Under the pieces are notes generated by a model, which had not been told where the DNA came from, searched no databases, and saw only the letters and a program-made list of their open reading frames with translations. Below are positions 41,732 through 49,832 of a stretch of DNA of 64,000 nucleotides, piece by piece; positions within the stretch are counted from its first letter, which is position 1, and each line of letters opens with the position of its first letter. The DNA comes from Polycladomyces zharkentensis. Lineage in GTDB: Bacteria > Bacillota > Bacilli > Thermoactinomycetales > JIR-001. The position numbers and the translations under genes are program-made. The DNA lies in NCBI RefSeq assembly GCF_016938855.1, contig NZ_JAFHAP010000002.1, positions 78,330-142,329 of the forward strand, in the 5' to 3' direction.

Positions 41732-42817
41732 TTATTTCGGGGGGACGAAAGGACCTTGGCGATTGGCCTGATCCAACTCCCACATATAAACGGTGAAACC
41801 TCTTTGGTTAAGCACATCGGAAATGTCAACATCTTTTTTGTCTTCCGTGTGCTGCGTCCTCTTTCTGACGATGCCATCCGCCACCATGATAATGGCCGTA
41901 TGGTCCACATCCGGGTCGTTGCTGAAGTTGATGTTGATGACATCACCGATGTCCAAATCGAGGGGGTTGTCGGTCAATTTGGCCCGGACTTTCATATGTT
42001 GGAAAAAGTTGTTGGCGCCTCCCCAGGTATGGCTGGGGCCGAGTAACCACCAGTCATTGTAATACCAGTCGTATTCAGGAGGCAGCATTCCCCCGTACCA
42101 TTCCACCATACCGCCCTTCTGCAGGGCTTGCGAGACGAAGTTGGTGCAATCATTCCAGCATTCTGGATTTTCCTCGTTGCAGTCGTGATACCAATAGTAA
42201 AAGCCGTATTCTTCGTTGTTGCGGCCGTCCCACCATTGATGGGCATAGTCCACGGCGGCTTTTCTATCATAGGGATAGATGGTCTCCTGGGTGGTCACCT
42301 TTCTCTTTTGCTGGTTTTTCATGATGGTTTCTCGATCCACATCGACGGGAAGCAGGGAGTGCAATGTTCGTCGTTCCTTGTCACTCAGTCCTTTTCCCTG
42401 TTTGATTTTATCCTGAAATTTTTTGATCTGCTCGTTTTTCTTAATATTTTCATAGCGATCGATGAACCGGACGAAATCGACGATCTCATCCCGGTCGTCC
42501 TTTGGCAATTCACCGGGTGCAGAGCCCAATTCAAAAACAAACGCCTGAAAGGCCGGATCGTTGATGTCCGCCTTGATGTTCTTGCCTTTTTTTCCGCCAG
42601 TTCTTCGATGACAGCCATGGTCTTGGCGTATTTGGCCTTCGCCGAATGTACTTCCGATGGCTTCGGTTCCGGATAGTATGAGATTTCCGGAAGCTTCTCA
42701 TGAGTGAGCGCCGTCTCGGGAGCCTTCGTCTTTTCAGCCGAAACCGTTGACACCTGCCGGCAGAGCGAGGGTGACAAAAAGCGCGGACACGATCAACCCA
42801 TACACGAATCGTCCCAA
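41732..42817 (-). pseudogene. Secreted amidase-domain protein gene with two frame breaks
   Basis: Read on the minus strand from TTG 42817 it gives a signal peptide (G-R-F-V-Y-G-L-I-V-S-A-L-F-V-T-L-A-L-P-A). After a shift near 42740 it continues S-A-E-K-T-K-A-P-E-T-A-L to E-E-L-A-E-K-K. After a second shift at a run of seven A (near 42590) it gives the amidase_6 domain: D-C-T-N-F-V-S-Q-A-L with the likely catalytic cysteine, and V-D-H-T-A-I-I-M with the histidine. The downstream 265 residues are intact. The two breaks suggest a pseudogene or sequence errors; see findings for the slippery site. Confidence 0.65.
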
Positions 42818-43202
42818 CCCTAATCACTCCCATATTATAGTTCTATTTCCTGCAAATACATATTAACATGAGTAGAACTGAAGTGCTATTTTAAAAATGG
42901 GACTTTTTCTGACAAAAATCGACATGATGAAAACGATTGCAATCCGGTTTCATCGTGGCAAGTTTTAAAAGTGGAGAGATTCCTTTTTGTAACGGTAATG
43001 TGGAGTGAAGTTGCCGGAGGGTCCTTCGCAAAAACAACGTTTCAAGAATCCAGTGTTCATTGACGCAACGGTGTTGATCAATGCTGCCTCCAGCCCGGTT
43101 GGGCAGTTGGACGCTGACGGGTTGCTTTTGTTTTCGGATCAACAAAGCTTGCGTGATCGCGTTTGATTTGACATTCTTCCGGGCAACGTCGTTTCTCAAC
43201 CC
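42818..43202. other. Non-coding gap upstream of tRNA-Ser
   Basis: No convincing gene. A minus-strand open frame at 42891-43253 lacks a ribosome site, runs across the tRNA promoter and resembles nothing I know. Confidence 0.5.
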
Positions 43203-43230
43203 TTGACAATTTGACGTGTTTGAGTATAAT
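43203..43230 (+). promoter_or_regulatory. Promoter of tRNA-Ser(UGA)
   Basis: Exact TTGACA, 16 bases, exact TATAAT, 23 bases before the tRNA. Confidence 0.9.
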
Positions 43231-43253
43231 GACATCATGTCTTCATCTATCAT

Positions 43254-43343
43254 GGAGAGGTGGTCGAGTGGTTTAAGGCAGCGGTCTTGAAAACCGCCGA
43301 GGGCTTACGCCCTCCGTGGGTTCGAATCCCACCCTCTCCGCCA
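43254..43343 (+). tRNA. tRNA-Ser (anticodon UGA)
   Basis: GGAGAGG pairs with CCTCTCC; the anticodon loop reads CT-TGA-AA; a long variable arm and the TTCGAATCC T loop are present; CCA is encoded. It lies downstream of serS, as in B. subtilis. Confidence 0.97.
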
Positions 43344-43352
43344 ATCGGGAAG

Positions 43353-43386
43353 AAGCCGTTCTGCTCATGCAGAACGGCTTTTTTTG
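43353..43386 (+). terminator. Terminator after tRNA-Ser(UGA)
   Basis: AGCCGTTCTG and CAGAACGGCT around CTCATG, followed by seven T. Confidence 0.92.
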
Positions 43387-43562
43387 ACTTGACATCATCA
43401 TATTCGGTTTCGGGAATGAAATGCTTTCATCGTGGAAAGCAGGAGCGGGAAAATTGTCTGGGGTGCACAAGCTCAAACGGATGTAAAAGACCCAAGCACA
43501 TCAGGTATTTTCTTCAGTTTGGAGACAGGGTTCGGGAATGACTGAACGTTCCGATTGGATGC

Positions 43563-43592
43563 GGAGCCGTCTCGATGACGGCTCCTTTTTTT
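43563..43592 (+). terminator. Plus-strand hairpin with T run
   Basis: GGAGCCGTC and GACGGCTCC around TCGAT, followed by seven T. It faces the 3-prime end of the DUF1540 gene and has no clear plus-strand gene before it. Confidence 0.6.
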
Positions 43593-43750
43593 CACGATCT
43601 TTTCGGCTTAAACGTGTGACAATCGGTTTCCTCGGAGTTTGCTGCCTGCTCTCCTCGATGGCTGACGACATAGATCCGATCGGCTTTGCATTTGTTGCCT
43701 TCGCCCCAGTAAGTGCAATTGTTGACTTCGCACAGTACGTCTCGCGCCAT
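43592..43750 (-). CDS. DUF1540 domain protein
   Basis: Predicted 52 residues. Reads V-L-C-E-V-N-N-C-T-Y-W-G-E-G-N-K-C near the start, then A-D-R-I-Y-V-V-S-H and E-E-T-D-C-H-T-F. The four cysteines with this spacing are the DUF1540 signature, probably a small metal-binding knuckle. ATG 43750 has AAAGGGGTG 6 bases upstream. Such proteins are common in spore formers; the role is unknown. Confidence 0.88.
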   Translation of the reverse strand: MARDVLCEVNNCTYWGEGNKCKADRIYVVSHRGEQAANSEETDCHTFKPKRS

Positions 43751-43943
43751 GCTTGTCACCCCTTTGCTTGGACGTATGTTTATTGTTCACGATCCGGCCG
43801 CAAATATGACGGTGATTTCAGGAAGTATTTCCGAAACTCGGTGTCAAGGGCGCACCCTGATGCTTTTTACCACATAGGATGAGGGTGTGGGGCAATCGCC
43901 CAGAACCAACAGGAGATCATCGGCATGGAGGGATGGGAAACCC

Positions 43944-45791
43944 ATGTGCGGCATCACGGGATGGATTGACTGGAAACGGGATTTGCGAAAACAGGTCGCG
44001 ATTTTGGAGACAATGAACCAAACCCATTGTCATCGCGGACCGGATGCGGAGGGAAAATGGGTATCCCGGCACGCGGCATTGGGTCATCGACGCCTGGCCG
44101 TCATCGATCTGGAAGGGGGAGCCCAGCCGATGGTCCGGCGGAGCGGGGAACGATCATACGTCATTGTATACAATGGAGAACTGTACAATATGGACGAACT
44201 GCGCCGGGAGTTGGAGCAATGCGGCCACCGCATGGAATCGCGATCCGACACCGAGCTGGTATTGCGGGCGTACATGCAATGGGGACCGGCATGCATGAGC
44301 CGGTTACGGGGAATTTTTGCCTACGCCATTTGGGATGAAGCGGAAGAACGACTTTTTCTGGCGCGAGACCGTATCGGTGTAAAACCTTTGTTCTATGCGG
44401 TACGTGATGGCGCGTTTCTGTTTGGTTCCGAGCTGAAATCCCTGTTGGCACATCCCGATGTGGAGCCGGTCATTGACGCTGAGGGGCTGGCCGAAGTGCT
44501 GGTAATGTCACCGGCGCGAACACCCGGCCACGGTGTATTCCGGGGAGTGGAGGAATTGCGCCCCGGATGGTGGATGATCGTCAACCGGGACGGAATCCGC
44601 AAACAACCGTATTGGACATTGGAAAGCCGGGAACACAGCGATGATCTGCCGACCACGATCGAACGGGTACGGTCGTTGTTCCAGGATACGGTTCGACGCC
44701 AATTGGTTTCCGACGTGCCGGTGGGAACGATGCTGTCCGGCGGATTGGACTCCAGTGCCATTTCCGCCTGGGCGTCCCGGGTGATGGAAGAGGAAGGTGC
44801 CGGCCCCGTGGATACTTTTTCCGTCGACTACGTGGGAAATGACCGACATTTCACGCCAAACGAGTTTCAGCCCAATGCCGATGCGCCTTGGGTCAAACGG
44901 ATGAGTGAATATTTGGGGTCTCGTCACCACGTCATCGAAGTGGATTTACCGGAATTGATCAAGGCACTGACGGATGCCGTTCGGGCACGGGATCTGCCGG
45001 GGATGACGGATGTGGACGCTTCGCTTCTCCTGTTTTGCAAGGAAATCAAACAGACGGCCACGATGGTGCTTTCGGGTGAATGTGCCGACGAAGTATTCGG
45101 GGGCTATCCATGGTTTCACCGACGGGAAATGGTGGAAGCGGCCACGTTTCCTTGGGCGCGCATGACGGATCAGAGGGTCCGCTTCCTCTCTCCGGAGGTG
45201 ACTCGCATCACTCATCCTGTCGAGTATGTACAGGAACGGTATCGGGAAGCGATTGCCGAAGTACCCGCGCTTGACGGAGAAGAGGGTTTGAACGCCCGTA
45301 TGCGGGAGATGTTTTACCTCAACCTCACGCGTTGGATGCCGACGCTCTTGGACCGCAAAGATCGCATGAGTATGGCGGTCGGATTGGAAGTGCGGGTGCC
45401 GTTTTGCGATCATCCGCTGGTGGAATACATGTGGAACGTTCCATGGGAATGGAAGGCATTGGAGGGAAGGGAAAAGGGACTGCTCAGACGGGCATTGACC
45501 GGTATCCTGCCTGATGACGTGTTGTGGCGCAAAAAAAGTCCCTACCCGAAAACGCACGATCCGGGTTATTTAACCGCTGTGGTGGATCAGGTCCTGCAAT
45601 TGCTGGACGATCCGCAATCCCCGTTGCGTGATCTCTTGGATATGGAAGCGGTTCGATCATTTGCCCGTTCCGATCTTTCCAAGGTTCATCTTCCCTGGTT
45701 CGGACAACTGATGAACGTACCGCAATTATTTGCCCATTGGTGGCAATTGGATATGTGGATGCGCGAATATGGCGTGTCGATCAAGGTATAG
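43944..45791 (+). CDS. asnB: Asparagine synthase (glutamine-hydrolysing)
   Basis: Predicted 615 residues. After the initiator methionine comes C-G-I-T-G-W-I-D, where Cys2 is the glutaminase nucleophile. The N-terminal domain has H-R-G-P-D-A-E and Y-N-G-E-L-Y-N. The synthase domain has the PP-loop S-G-G-L-D-S-S near 256 and [12 protein letters not shown] near 380. Length and sequence resemble B. subtilis AsnO (YisO), linked there to sporulation, so asnO is an alternative symbol. ATG 43944 is forced by the Cys2 requirement. Confidence 0.93.
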   Translation: MCGITGWIDWKRDLRKQVAILETMNQTHCHRGPDAEGKWVSRHAALGHRRLAVIDLEGGAQPMVRRSGERSYVIVYNGELYNMDELRRELEQCGHRMESRSDTELVLRAYMQWGPACMSRLRGIFAYAIWDEAEERLFLARDRIGVKPLFYAVRDGAFLFGSELKSLLAHPDVEPVIDAEGLAEVLVMSPARTPGHGVFRGVEELRPGWWMIVNRDGIRKQPYWTLESREHSDDLPTTIERVRSLFQDTVRRQLVSDVPVGTMLSGGLDSSAISAWASRVMEEEGAGPVDTFSVDYVGNDRHFTPNEFQPNADAPWVKRMSEYLGSRHHVIEVDLPELIKALTDAVRARDLPGMTDVDASLLLFCKEIKQTATMVLSGECADEVFGGYPWFHRREMVEAATFPWARMTDQRVRFLSPEVTRITHPVEYVQERYREAIAEVPALDGEEGLNARMREMFYLNLTRWMPTLLDRKDRMSMAVGLEVRVPFCDHPLVEYMWNVPWEWKALEGREKGLLRRALTGILPDDVLWRKKSPYPKTHDPGYLTAVVDQVLQLLDDPQSPLRDLLDMEAVRSFARSDLSKVHLPWFGQLMNVPQLFAHWWQLDMWMREYGVSIKV

Positions 45792-45849
45792 ATGAACAAA
45801 CGGAAGCGTCGGATGTGAGCAAAACCGTTTTGCCCGGAAGCAAGAACGA

Positions 45850-45945
45850 ACCGGCAGTACCGCGGCCCCCGCCCTTCGATCACACCGGAATACATCGGGG
45901 GCCGGTGCAGATTGTTGCGGATGTGTTCATGCGTCTTCTCATTGG
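45850..45945 (+). pseudogene. Displaced fragment of mnmG
   Basis: About 95 bases match 15407-15502 inside mnmG in the same strand orientation, with roughly seven differences by eye (GCAGTACCGCGGCCCCCGCC is identical). Imperfect similarity may extend to about 46000. It lies 60 bases after the asparagine synthase stop, and nothing else recognisable is present in 45792-46231. Confidence 0.85.
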
Positions 45946-46231
45946 ATGTATGTCAGTCAGTCTTTTCGGTGGGTGTACGTCAGTTGGCACGAAAACTGGT
46001 TCATGTCCGGTTTCATCTTTTCCCCACTCCCAAATTGTTATGCCGTTGGAGAAGGCCTCCCTCTCAAAGAGTGAATAATATGAGGTGAACGCTTGAGTTT
46101 TCCCTGCTGAGCGTTTCTCTGTTTTACGTGAGGATGAAAAAATTCTTGACCGTTTTTGTCGAAACCCTTCCATGATACGAACATATGTTCTATAATAGGG
46201 GTACAAATTACCCTCGTGAAGGGGGATGGCC

Positions 46232-46348
46232 ATGGAACGTTGGATTCAACTAATGGCCGCCATTATTGCGCTGTTTCGTTTGGTGTTGGAATTGCGGGAA
46301 CTATGGGGGCGTCGGCAAAAACGGTCCAATCGGAGAAAGAGAAAGTGA
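46232..46348 (+). CDS. Possible small membrane protein (38 aa)
   Basis: ATG 46232 has GAAGGGGGA upstream. The peptide starts M-E-R-W-I-Q-L-M-A-A-I-I-A-L-F-R-L-V-L and ends in a run of arginines and lysines (R-R-Q-K-R-S-N-R-R-K-R-K). A single hydrophobic helix with a basic tail resembles type I toxin peptides or small membrane regulators, but no family is recognised and coding is unproven. Confidence 0.4.
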   Translation: MERWIQLMAAIIALFRLVLELRELWGRRQKRSNRRKRK

Positions 46349-46371
46349 CACCTTCTCATTCCCTGTATCGG

Positions 46372-46400
46372 TTGCAGGAAAATTTCCAATGTGGTAGAAT
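46372..46400 (+). promoter_or_regulatory. Promoter of tRNA-Arg
   Basis: TTGCAG, 17 bases, TAGAAT, then the tRNA 15 bases later. Confidence 0.75.
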
Positions 46401-46415
46401 AAACTTTGACCTTAT

Positions 46416-46492
46416 GCGCCCGTAGCTCAGCAGGATAGAGCAGCGGTTTCCTAAACCGCGTGTCGGAGGTTCGAGTCCTCTCGGGCGCGCCA
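46416..46492 (+). tRNA. tRNA-Arg (anticodon CCU)
   Basis: GCGCCC pairs with GGGCGC; the anticodon loop is TT-CCT-AA on a GCGGT/ACCGC stem; the T loop is TTCGAGTCC; CCA is encoded. Confidence 0.96.
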
Positions 46493-46529
46493 CTTGGTAT
46501 AAGGAGGCTCCATGACTTTGTGATCGTTA

Positions 46530-46658
46530 GTGGCGGTGTCACTGGGTGCCATTGGAGTGGTCCTTCTCATTTTGGATGTTGTCACGGGCTATACTCTGTT
46601 GTTCAAATGGGGAATGGGTCTGCTTCAAAAGCGGTTCATGCGAAAAATTCACGAGTAA
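46530..46658 (+). CDS. Possible small membrane protein (42 aa)
   Basis: GTG 46530 starts M-A-V-S-L-G-A-I-G-V-V-L-L-I-L-D-V-V-T-G and ends in a basic tail with K-R-F-M-R-K-I-H-E. A better ribosome site (AAGGAGG) precedes an in-frame ATG at 46512, but a TGA follows at codon 4. Either GTG is used by reinitiation or the gene is damaged. No family recognised. Confidence 0.4.
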   Translation: MAVSLGAIGVVLLILDVVTGYTLLFKWGMGLLQKRFMRKIHE

Positions 46659-46699
46659 ACAGCCCGTTTCGTAACAGAGAAAAGGGTCGCCACCAAAGT

Positions 46700-46760
46700 C
46701 ATGGCAGTGAATGAAGTGAGTTACCACGCCCCGGATGAAGCGAGAAGTACGCCCCGTCGG
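46700..46760 (+). repeat. Short TnpB-tail-like repeat piece
   Basis: Contains CGGATGAAGCGAGAAG, shared with the ends of the repeats at 29900 and 52180. Only the last ~40 bases of that repeat are preserved. Confidence 0.45.
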
Positions 46761-46796
46761 CGATGGGGTTTACGGCAATGGTCTTTGAACGACAAC

Positions 46797-46827
46797 AGCC
46801 CCGAACTTGTCTCGGGGCTTTTTTCGT
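46797..46827. terminator. Terminator before the NERD helicase stop
   Basis: AGCCCCGA and TCGGGGCT around the ACTTGTC loop, followed by six T. Confidence 0.85.
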
Positions 46828-46832
46828 TCGTT

Positions 46833-48716
46833 CTAGGCCCTGACTGGCTCCTGTTGCAATAACCGGTCAAAATACGGGGTGAAGGCCGAGTCTCCGGAGT
46901 AGGATACAAACAAATAGTCACGGGCCCTTGTCATCCCTATGTACAGTAAGGAAGCTTCTTGGGCCGGATTGACTTCTTGATGGTGAAATGGCATACTGTC
47001 TACGCCCGCCACGAAAGCTGCCTTGAAGTCCAGTCCCTTGCTGCTGTGTATCGTGCAGATCTTGACAGCTGCTTCATCTTTGTTGAAATTCATTTTGGTG
47101 TCTCTGCTTTCCGATATCCAGTAATAGGGAATGTCCCTTTGTTTCAGGTGTTGTTGAAGGAGCCGCACAATCGGGTATGATTGATTGTTGTAGCGATATA
47201 CAACGGCGATCTCCTCGTAAGGGACCCGTTTTTCATAGTGCAACCGTTCGATCTGTTGTGCCACCCATGCCAATTCTTCCGAGAGGGATGCCGCTTTGTG
47301 AATGACGGGTGTATCGCCGGGACGTTGAGAGCTTTCAGGAGGGATCACCTCCATATCGTCCCCCTGATCGTGGTCAGCCAACCCGTGTGTTTGATAAAAA
47401 TCCCATGCCATCTGGATAATGGGTGCGGTGTTGCGGTAGTTTTTCTTCAAAACACGGGAACGTCCCCGAAAGCTCAAACCAATATCCTGAGCAAAGTTTC
47501 TCCGGCGGGAGTAGACGGTTTGGGCGCGATCCTCAACGATCAAGAGGGACATCGTTTCCGGATTGAGCAGTTTCACCACCAGTTTCAACCATTCGCTGGA
47601 AAAATCCTGTCCTTCGTCGATTAACACTGCGTCATATTGGGGAAAATGCTCCACACCTTTTTCCAAGCGTTTGAGAACGTCAGGGATTTGTTCATCTTTC
47701 GAAATCCCGAACACCTCCATCAGCCACTGGTGAAAATGTCGGACCGTGATTCGACCGCGGTTCGGGGGCGGGGTTACCATCGAATCTGCGCTGAGTTCGC
47801 CGATATTTTCCCGCAATTTGTGCTGGATCATTTGATCGATGAATCGAGCCAAAGCGATATTGTAACACAAAACGAGAATGTGCCAATCCGGATGAGACTC
47901 AGCCAGGATCTTGGCTCGACTGGCCAGAATCAGCGTTTTTCCACTTCCCGCCACGCCGCGAATCAATCGATGTTTGTCCCCGATCTGTTTGGCCAGGTTC
48001 TCCTGCTGGAGATCCATCACTTTTACATCGTCCAGTTCCACCAGTGCATACCGGGAACCGGGTAATGGACGGACAGGTTTATATTCCGCACTGATTCGCA
48101 CTTCAGGAAAAAGATGATAACGAATGGTCCGGATGTCCTTTTGACTTAAGGGAACATGCCGGAACGACGCAACGAACATGTTTTTGATTTTTTGCAACAG
48201 ATCCTTGGGAGAGAAAGATTCACTTTGCGGGTCGATGTCATCACGTGTCAGGCACAGTTTTGGATTCAATACATCCGCGAGGGCATGTTGATTCAGATCC
48301 TGTCGGGTGAGACGGGTCATTACGACACCGTAACCGTAGGGAAATTTCAGACGATGCTTGTATTTTCCTTCCAGTTGTATCAAGCTTTTGTCCCGCTCCA
48401 ACAGGCTGGCGATCCGAAAAGCATATTCCCTCGCTTGTTTCAACGGACTTTTCCGTACAGTCAAACCGTTGGAGGTTTGGACAAACCATTGGTCCGGATT
48501 CAATCGGTGCAATGCATTTTTGGTGTAGTCTTTCACTTCCAGAACAACCATCCCCAGATCGGGGCCGATCAGGACAAAGTCCGGGCGCATGCCTTGGATG
48601 TCCGGTTCGTAATAGACAATGTAATCGTCGGGTAAAAAGTGACGCAATACTTGAAACAATAGCCGTTCACCTGCGGTGACGGTTGAAGGGAGCTTCTCAG
48701 GTACACTTTGGGCCAT
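46833..48716 (-). CDS. NERD-domain UvrD-like helicase
   Basis: Predicted 627 residues. Residues about 14-130 form a NERD nuclease-related domain: T-A-G-E-R-L-L-F-Q-V-L, then P-D-F-V-L-I-G-P and V-L-E-V-K-D-Y. A UvrD/Rep helicase follows: motif I R-G-V-A-G-S-G-K-T near 254, motif II L-I-D-E-G-Q-D-F near 365, and motif VI Y-I-G-M-T-R-A-R-D near 600. Such NERD-helicases are scattered across bacteria and may act in repair or defence; the role is not established. ATG 48716 has AAGGAGAG upstream. It is alone, between repeats. Confidence 0.88.
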   Translation of the reverse strand: MAQSVPEKLPSTVTAGERLLFQVLRHFLPDDYIVYYEPDIQGMRPDFVLIGPDLGMVVLEVKDYTKNALHRLNPDQWFVQTSNGLTVRKSPLKQAREYAFRIASLLERDKSLIQLEGKYKHRLKFPYGYGVVMTRLTRQDLNQHALADVLNPKLCLTRDDIDPQSESFSPKDLLQKIKNMFVASFRHVPLSQKDIRTIRYHLFPEVRISAEYKPVRPLPGSRYALVELDDVKVMDLQQENLAKQIGDKHRLIRGVAGSGKTLILASRAKILAESHPDWHILVLCYNIALARFIDQMIQHKLRENIGELSADSMVTPPPNRGRITVRHFHQWLMEVFGISKDEQIPDVLKRLEKGVEHFPQYDAVLIDEGQDFSSEWLKLVVKLLNPETMSLLIVEDRAQTVYSRRRNFAQDIGLSFRGRSRVLKKNYRNTAPIIQMAWDFYQTHGLADHDQGDDMEVIPPESSQRPGDTPVIHKAASLSEELAWVAQQIERLHYEKRVPYEEIAVVYRYNNQSYPIVRLLQQHLKQRDIPYYWISESRDTKMNFNKDEAAVKICTIHSSKGLDFKAAFVAGVDSMPFHHQEVNPAQEASLLYIGMTRARDYLFVSYSGDSAFTPYFDRLLQQEPVRA

Positions 48717-48843
48717 AAGATGTTCTCTCCTTCACTAGTATCAGAAGGTTATAAATAAAAAATCAATCCATATTGTATCATTTTTATTTGACAGTTCAAT
48801 CGAACTGATGCTCCCCATCCATAAAATCAGACGATTCCTAAAA

Positions 48844-49072
48844 AGAGCGTGTCCCGTAAGGAGGCAATGTTTTCCCAGGCGAGCGACTTACCAAGCCCAG
48901 CTGAGCGAAGATCCGGGAAGCGCAGGGATTGAATCGCGGGCAATACCCTCTAAGCGAAGCGTACTTTGCCCGCGGCCTGCGCTCCGGGTCGAAGCGGCCA
49001 TAATCTGCTTCCCAAAAGGGCGCAGGTGGAGCGAGCCGGGAAAGCAATGTGGACAGTATTCACCAGACAGCC
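48844..49072. mobile_element. MITE-like repeat element, inverted copy
   Basis: About 229 bases related to the reverse complement of 8438-8684. GCGCAGGGATTGAATCGCGG and the opposing CGCGGCCTGCGC form the long stem. The ends (GAGCGTGTCCCG and CACCAGACAGCC) are degraded forms of the terminal repeat. It sits upstream of the TetR gene. Confidence 0.7.
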
Positions 49073-49146
49073 TTAGTGCTAGTGCAGAACCTTTATTCCT
49101 GATATAAAATAGGACATATCCGTAATATATGGAGGTTTATTCGAGC

Positions 49147-49734
49147 ATGCGTCATGAAACGATTGATCTTATCTTCGATGCGGCCGTCGAAGTTTTTGCC
49201 GAATACGGATTTGAACGGGCAAAAGTGGACGATATCGCCATGAAGGCGGGCATCGCCAAAGGAACAATATACTATCATTTCAAAAGTAAGGAAGAACTTT
49301 TCATCGCTTTGATGAACGAAGGTTTGGAAAAAATGCTGGATCGCGCACAAATTGAGATGGAACGAGCGGTGTCACCTCGGGAGCAGCTTCGTCGCATGTT
49401 GGCGGCTCAAGTGCATTTTTTGATTGGACACGGGACGTTCACCAAGCTGTTGTTGACAGAAGTATGGGGGTCCAAGGAACGACAGCAGGCGTTTCGGACT
49501 CGCATCCGTCAATACACCGACCTGATTGAGCAGGTTTTGCGCAACGGAATGAATCAGGGCATATTCCATTTAGCCCATCCGAATGAAACAGCCGCTTCCA
49601 TTTTTGGGGCCGTCAGCGTGGCGGTTTTGCACACGATTTATCGTTGTCAGGATCAATCGGGACAAATGGAGGCGGAAATCTCCAAAATCATTGACACTTT
49701 GGAACATCTGTTGTTTACGGGGATCACCGCTTGA
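49147..49734 (+). CDS. TetR/AcrR family regulator
   Basis: Predicted 195 residues. The helix-turn-helix spans about 22-45 (V-D-D-I-A-M-K-A-G-I-A-K-G-T-I-Y-Y-H-F-K-S-K). The C-terminal ligand domain is helical. ATG 49147 follows the GGAGG at 49130 and gives the normal N-terminus. The neighbouring yhgE gene has a palindromic operator in its leader, so the likely target is that gene (inference). Confidence 0.9.
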   Translation: MRHETIDLIFDAAVEVFAEYGFERAKVDDIAMKAGIAKGTIYYHFKSKEELFIALMNEGLEKMLDRAQIEMERAVSPREQLRRMLAAQVHFLIGHGTFTKLLLTEVWGSKERQQAFRTRIRQYTDLIEQVLRNGMNQGIFHLAHPNETAASIFGAVSVAVLHTIYRCQDQSGQMEAEISKIIDTLEHLLFTGITA

Positions 49735-49756
49735 GTTGGATTGGTGTTTTTTGAGG

Positions 49757-49784
49757 TTGCAAATTTTAAAAGATGAAGTATAAT
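49757..49784 (+). promoter_or_regulatory. Promoter of yhgE
   Basis: TTGCAA, 16 bases, exact TATAAT, just upstream of the palindromic operator. Confidence 0.7.
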
Positions 49785-49792
49785 GACATTTG

Positions 49793-49808
49793 TACTGACC
49801 AGTCAGTA
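49793..49808. promoter_or_regulatory. Candidate TetR-family operator
   Basis: TACTGAC-CA-GTCAGTA is a perfect 7-base inverted repeat with a 2-base centre. It lies 8 bases after the -10 box of yhgE, where a bound repressor would block transcription. Confidence 0.75.
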
Positions 49809-49832
49809 TACCGTGATGGGGAGGATGAGCCA

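Noticed and set aside
42891..43253. Minus-strand open frame of 120 codons upstream of tRNA-Ser
   Set aside because: No ribosome site, no recognisable domain, and it overlaps the consensus tRNA promoter and the tRNA start.
45880..46233. Minus-strand frame of 117 codons after asparagine synthase
   Set aside because: It is built partly from the displaced mnmG fragment and has no ribosome site or domain.
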